From Gracilaria gracilis (Eukaryota; Rhodophyta; Florideophyceae; Gracilariales; Gracilariaceae), in NCBI GenBank assembly GCA_030374805.1, contig JARGSG010000006.1, positions 248,001 to 312,000 on the forward strand: a DNA stretch of 64,000 nucleotides, read 5' to 3'. Position 1 is the first letter of the stretch. Each line of letters begins with the position of its first letter. The notes below the pieces were generated by a model, which saw nothing but the letters and a program-made list of their open reading frames with translations, was not told the origin of the DNA and did no database searches. This document shows positions 63,821-64,000 of the stretch, piece after piece. The position numbers were made by a program, and so were the translations under genes.

Positions 63821-64000
63821 TGTCGGATGTTGACCTAGTGCTGTCACTGAAAGCAAAAGTGCAGGGGAGCATGGGCTGTTTTGGAGGGTGCTGCTGGAAA
63901 AGCGCATATGCGCGTGTGTGCAAACTCAACGGGAAACTGGCTTCTGATTGGCTACTGCAAATGTGCACATGCAACGTAGTGTGTACAAGTGTTATGGCAC
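63821..64000 (+). repeat. Start of a forward D-type LTR
   Basis: Begins TGTCGGATGTTGACCTAG and follows the D LTR to the window edge, including GCGCATATGCGC (63904-63915) and an inverted CCAAT (63949-63953). It appears to be a D element inserted into an A LTR; a 5-bp duplication of GTTGT would be expected on the far side, outside this window. Confidence 0.85.

Overview
This window looks like repeat-dense eukaryotic DNA. It holds Ty1/copia-type LTR retrotransposons and APE-type non-LTR (LINE) retrotransposons, with no recognisable host gene, rRNA gene or tRNA gene. The evidence is gag-protease-integrase-RT-RNase H polyproteins with DSGA, HHCC, D-D-E and YVDD motifs, roughly 710-bp LTRs with purine tracts, primer-binding sites matching the anticodon half of initiator tRNA-Met, and LINEs with poly(A) tails and target-site duplications. 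The host cannot be named from sequence alone. A protist or oomycete-like, algal or fungal genome is possible, but that is a guess.

Layout. I use A, B, C and D as working names for four copia subfamilies. (1) 1-655: fragment of a B pol gene. (2) 656-14646: array 1, four direct tandem units of LTR + about 1-kb leader + gag-protease (3,318 bp; 3,324 bp for the last) closed by a fifth LTR. Each unit stops just after the integrase HHCC zinc finger and lacks the catalytic core, RT and RNase H. (3) 14647-18267: reverse-strand C element cut before RT. (4) 18268-25382: reverse-strand full-length A element (E) with one nonsense codon and a small LINE tail insertion. (5) 25383-47693: array 2, three near-complete A elements (F, G, H; period about 5.02 kb) sharing four LTRs, with a 6.4-kb LINE (LINE-1, reverse) inside G. 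(6) 47694-61646: reverse-strand B gag and a D element sharing one LTR, with an intact 6.26-kb LINE (LINE-2, forward) inside D gag. (7) 61647-64000: a C-type LTR, a truncated A gag with its leader, an A LTR, and the start of a D-type LTR that runs off the window.

How the parts relate. Gag, protease, integrase, RT and RNase H would act in the copia replication cycle. Here most copies are damaged: F has two indels, G and H share one nonsense codon, and C, D and B are broken. Array-1 units 1-3 keep open gag-protease frames, so they resemble non-autonomous LTR-gag elements that would need enzymes supplied in trans. LINE-2 has both ORFs open and is the only plausibly autonomous element. The most unusual signals are the two shared-LTR tandem arrays, the many breakpoints lying exactly on LTR ends, a short-leader A variant that lost the half-tRNA primer site but gained a TGG-type candidate, compensating hairpin changes in the leaders of different subfamilies, and a LINE ORF1/ORF2 junction at GTGA with no AUG. 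Assembly error inside repeats is a real alternative for several junctions.
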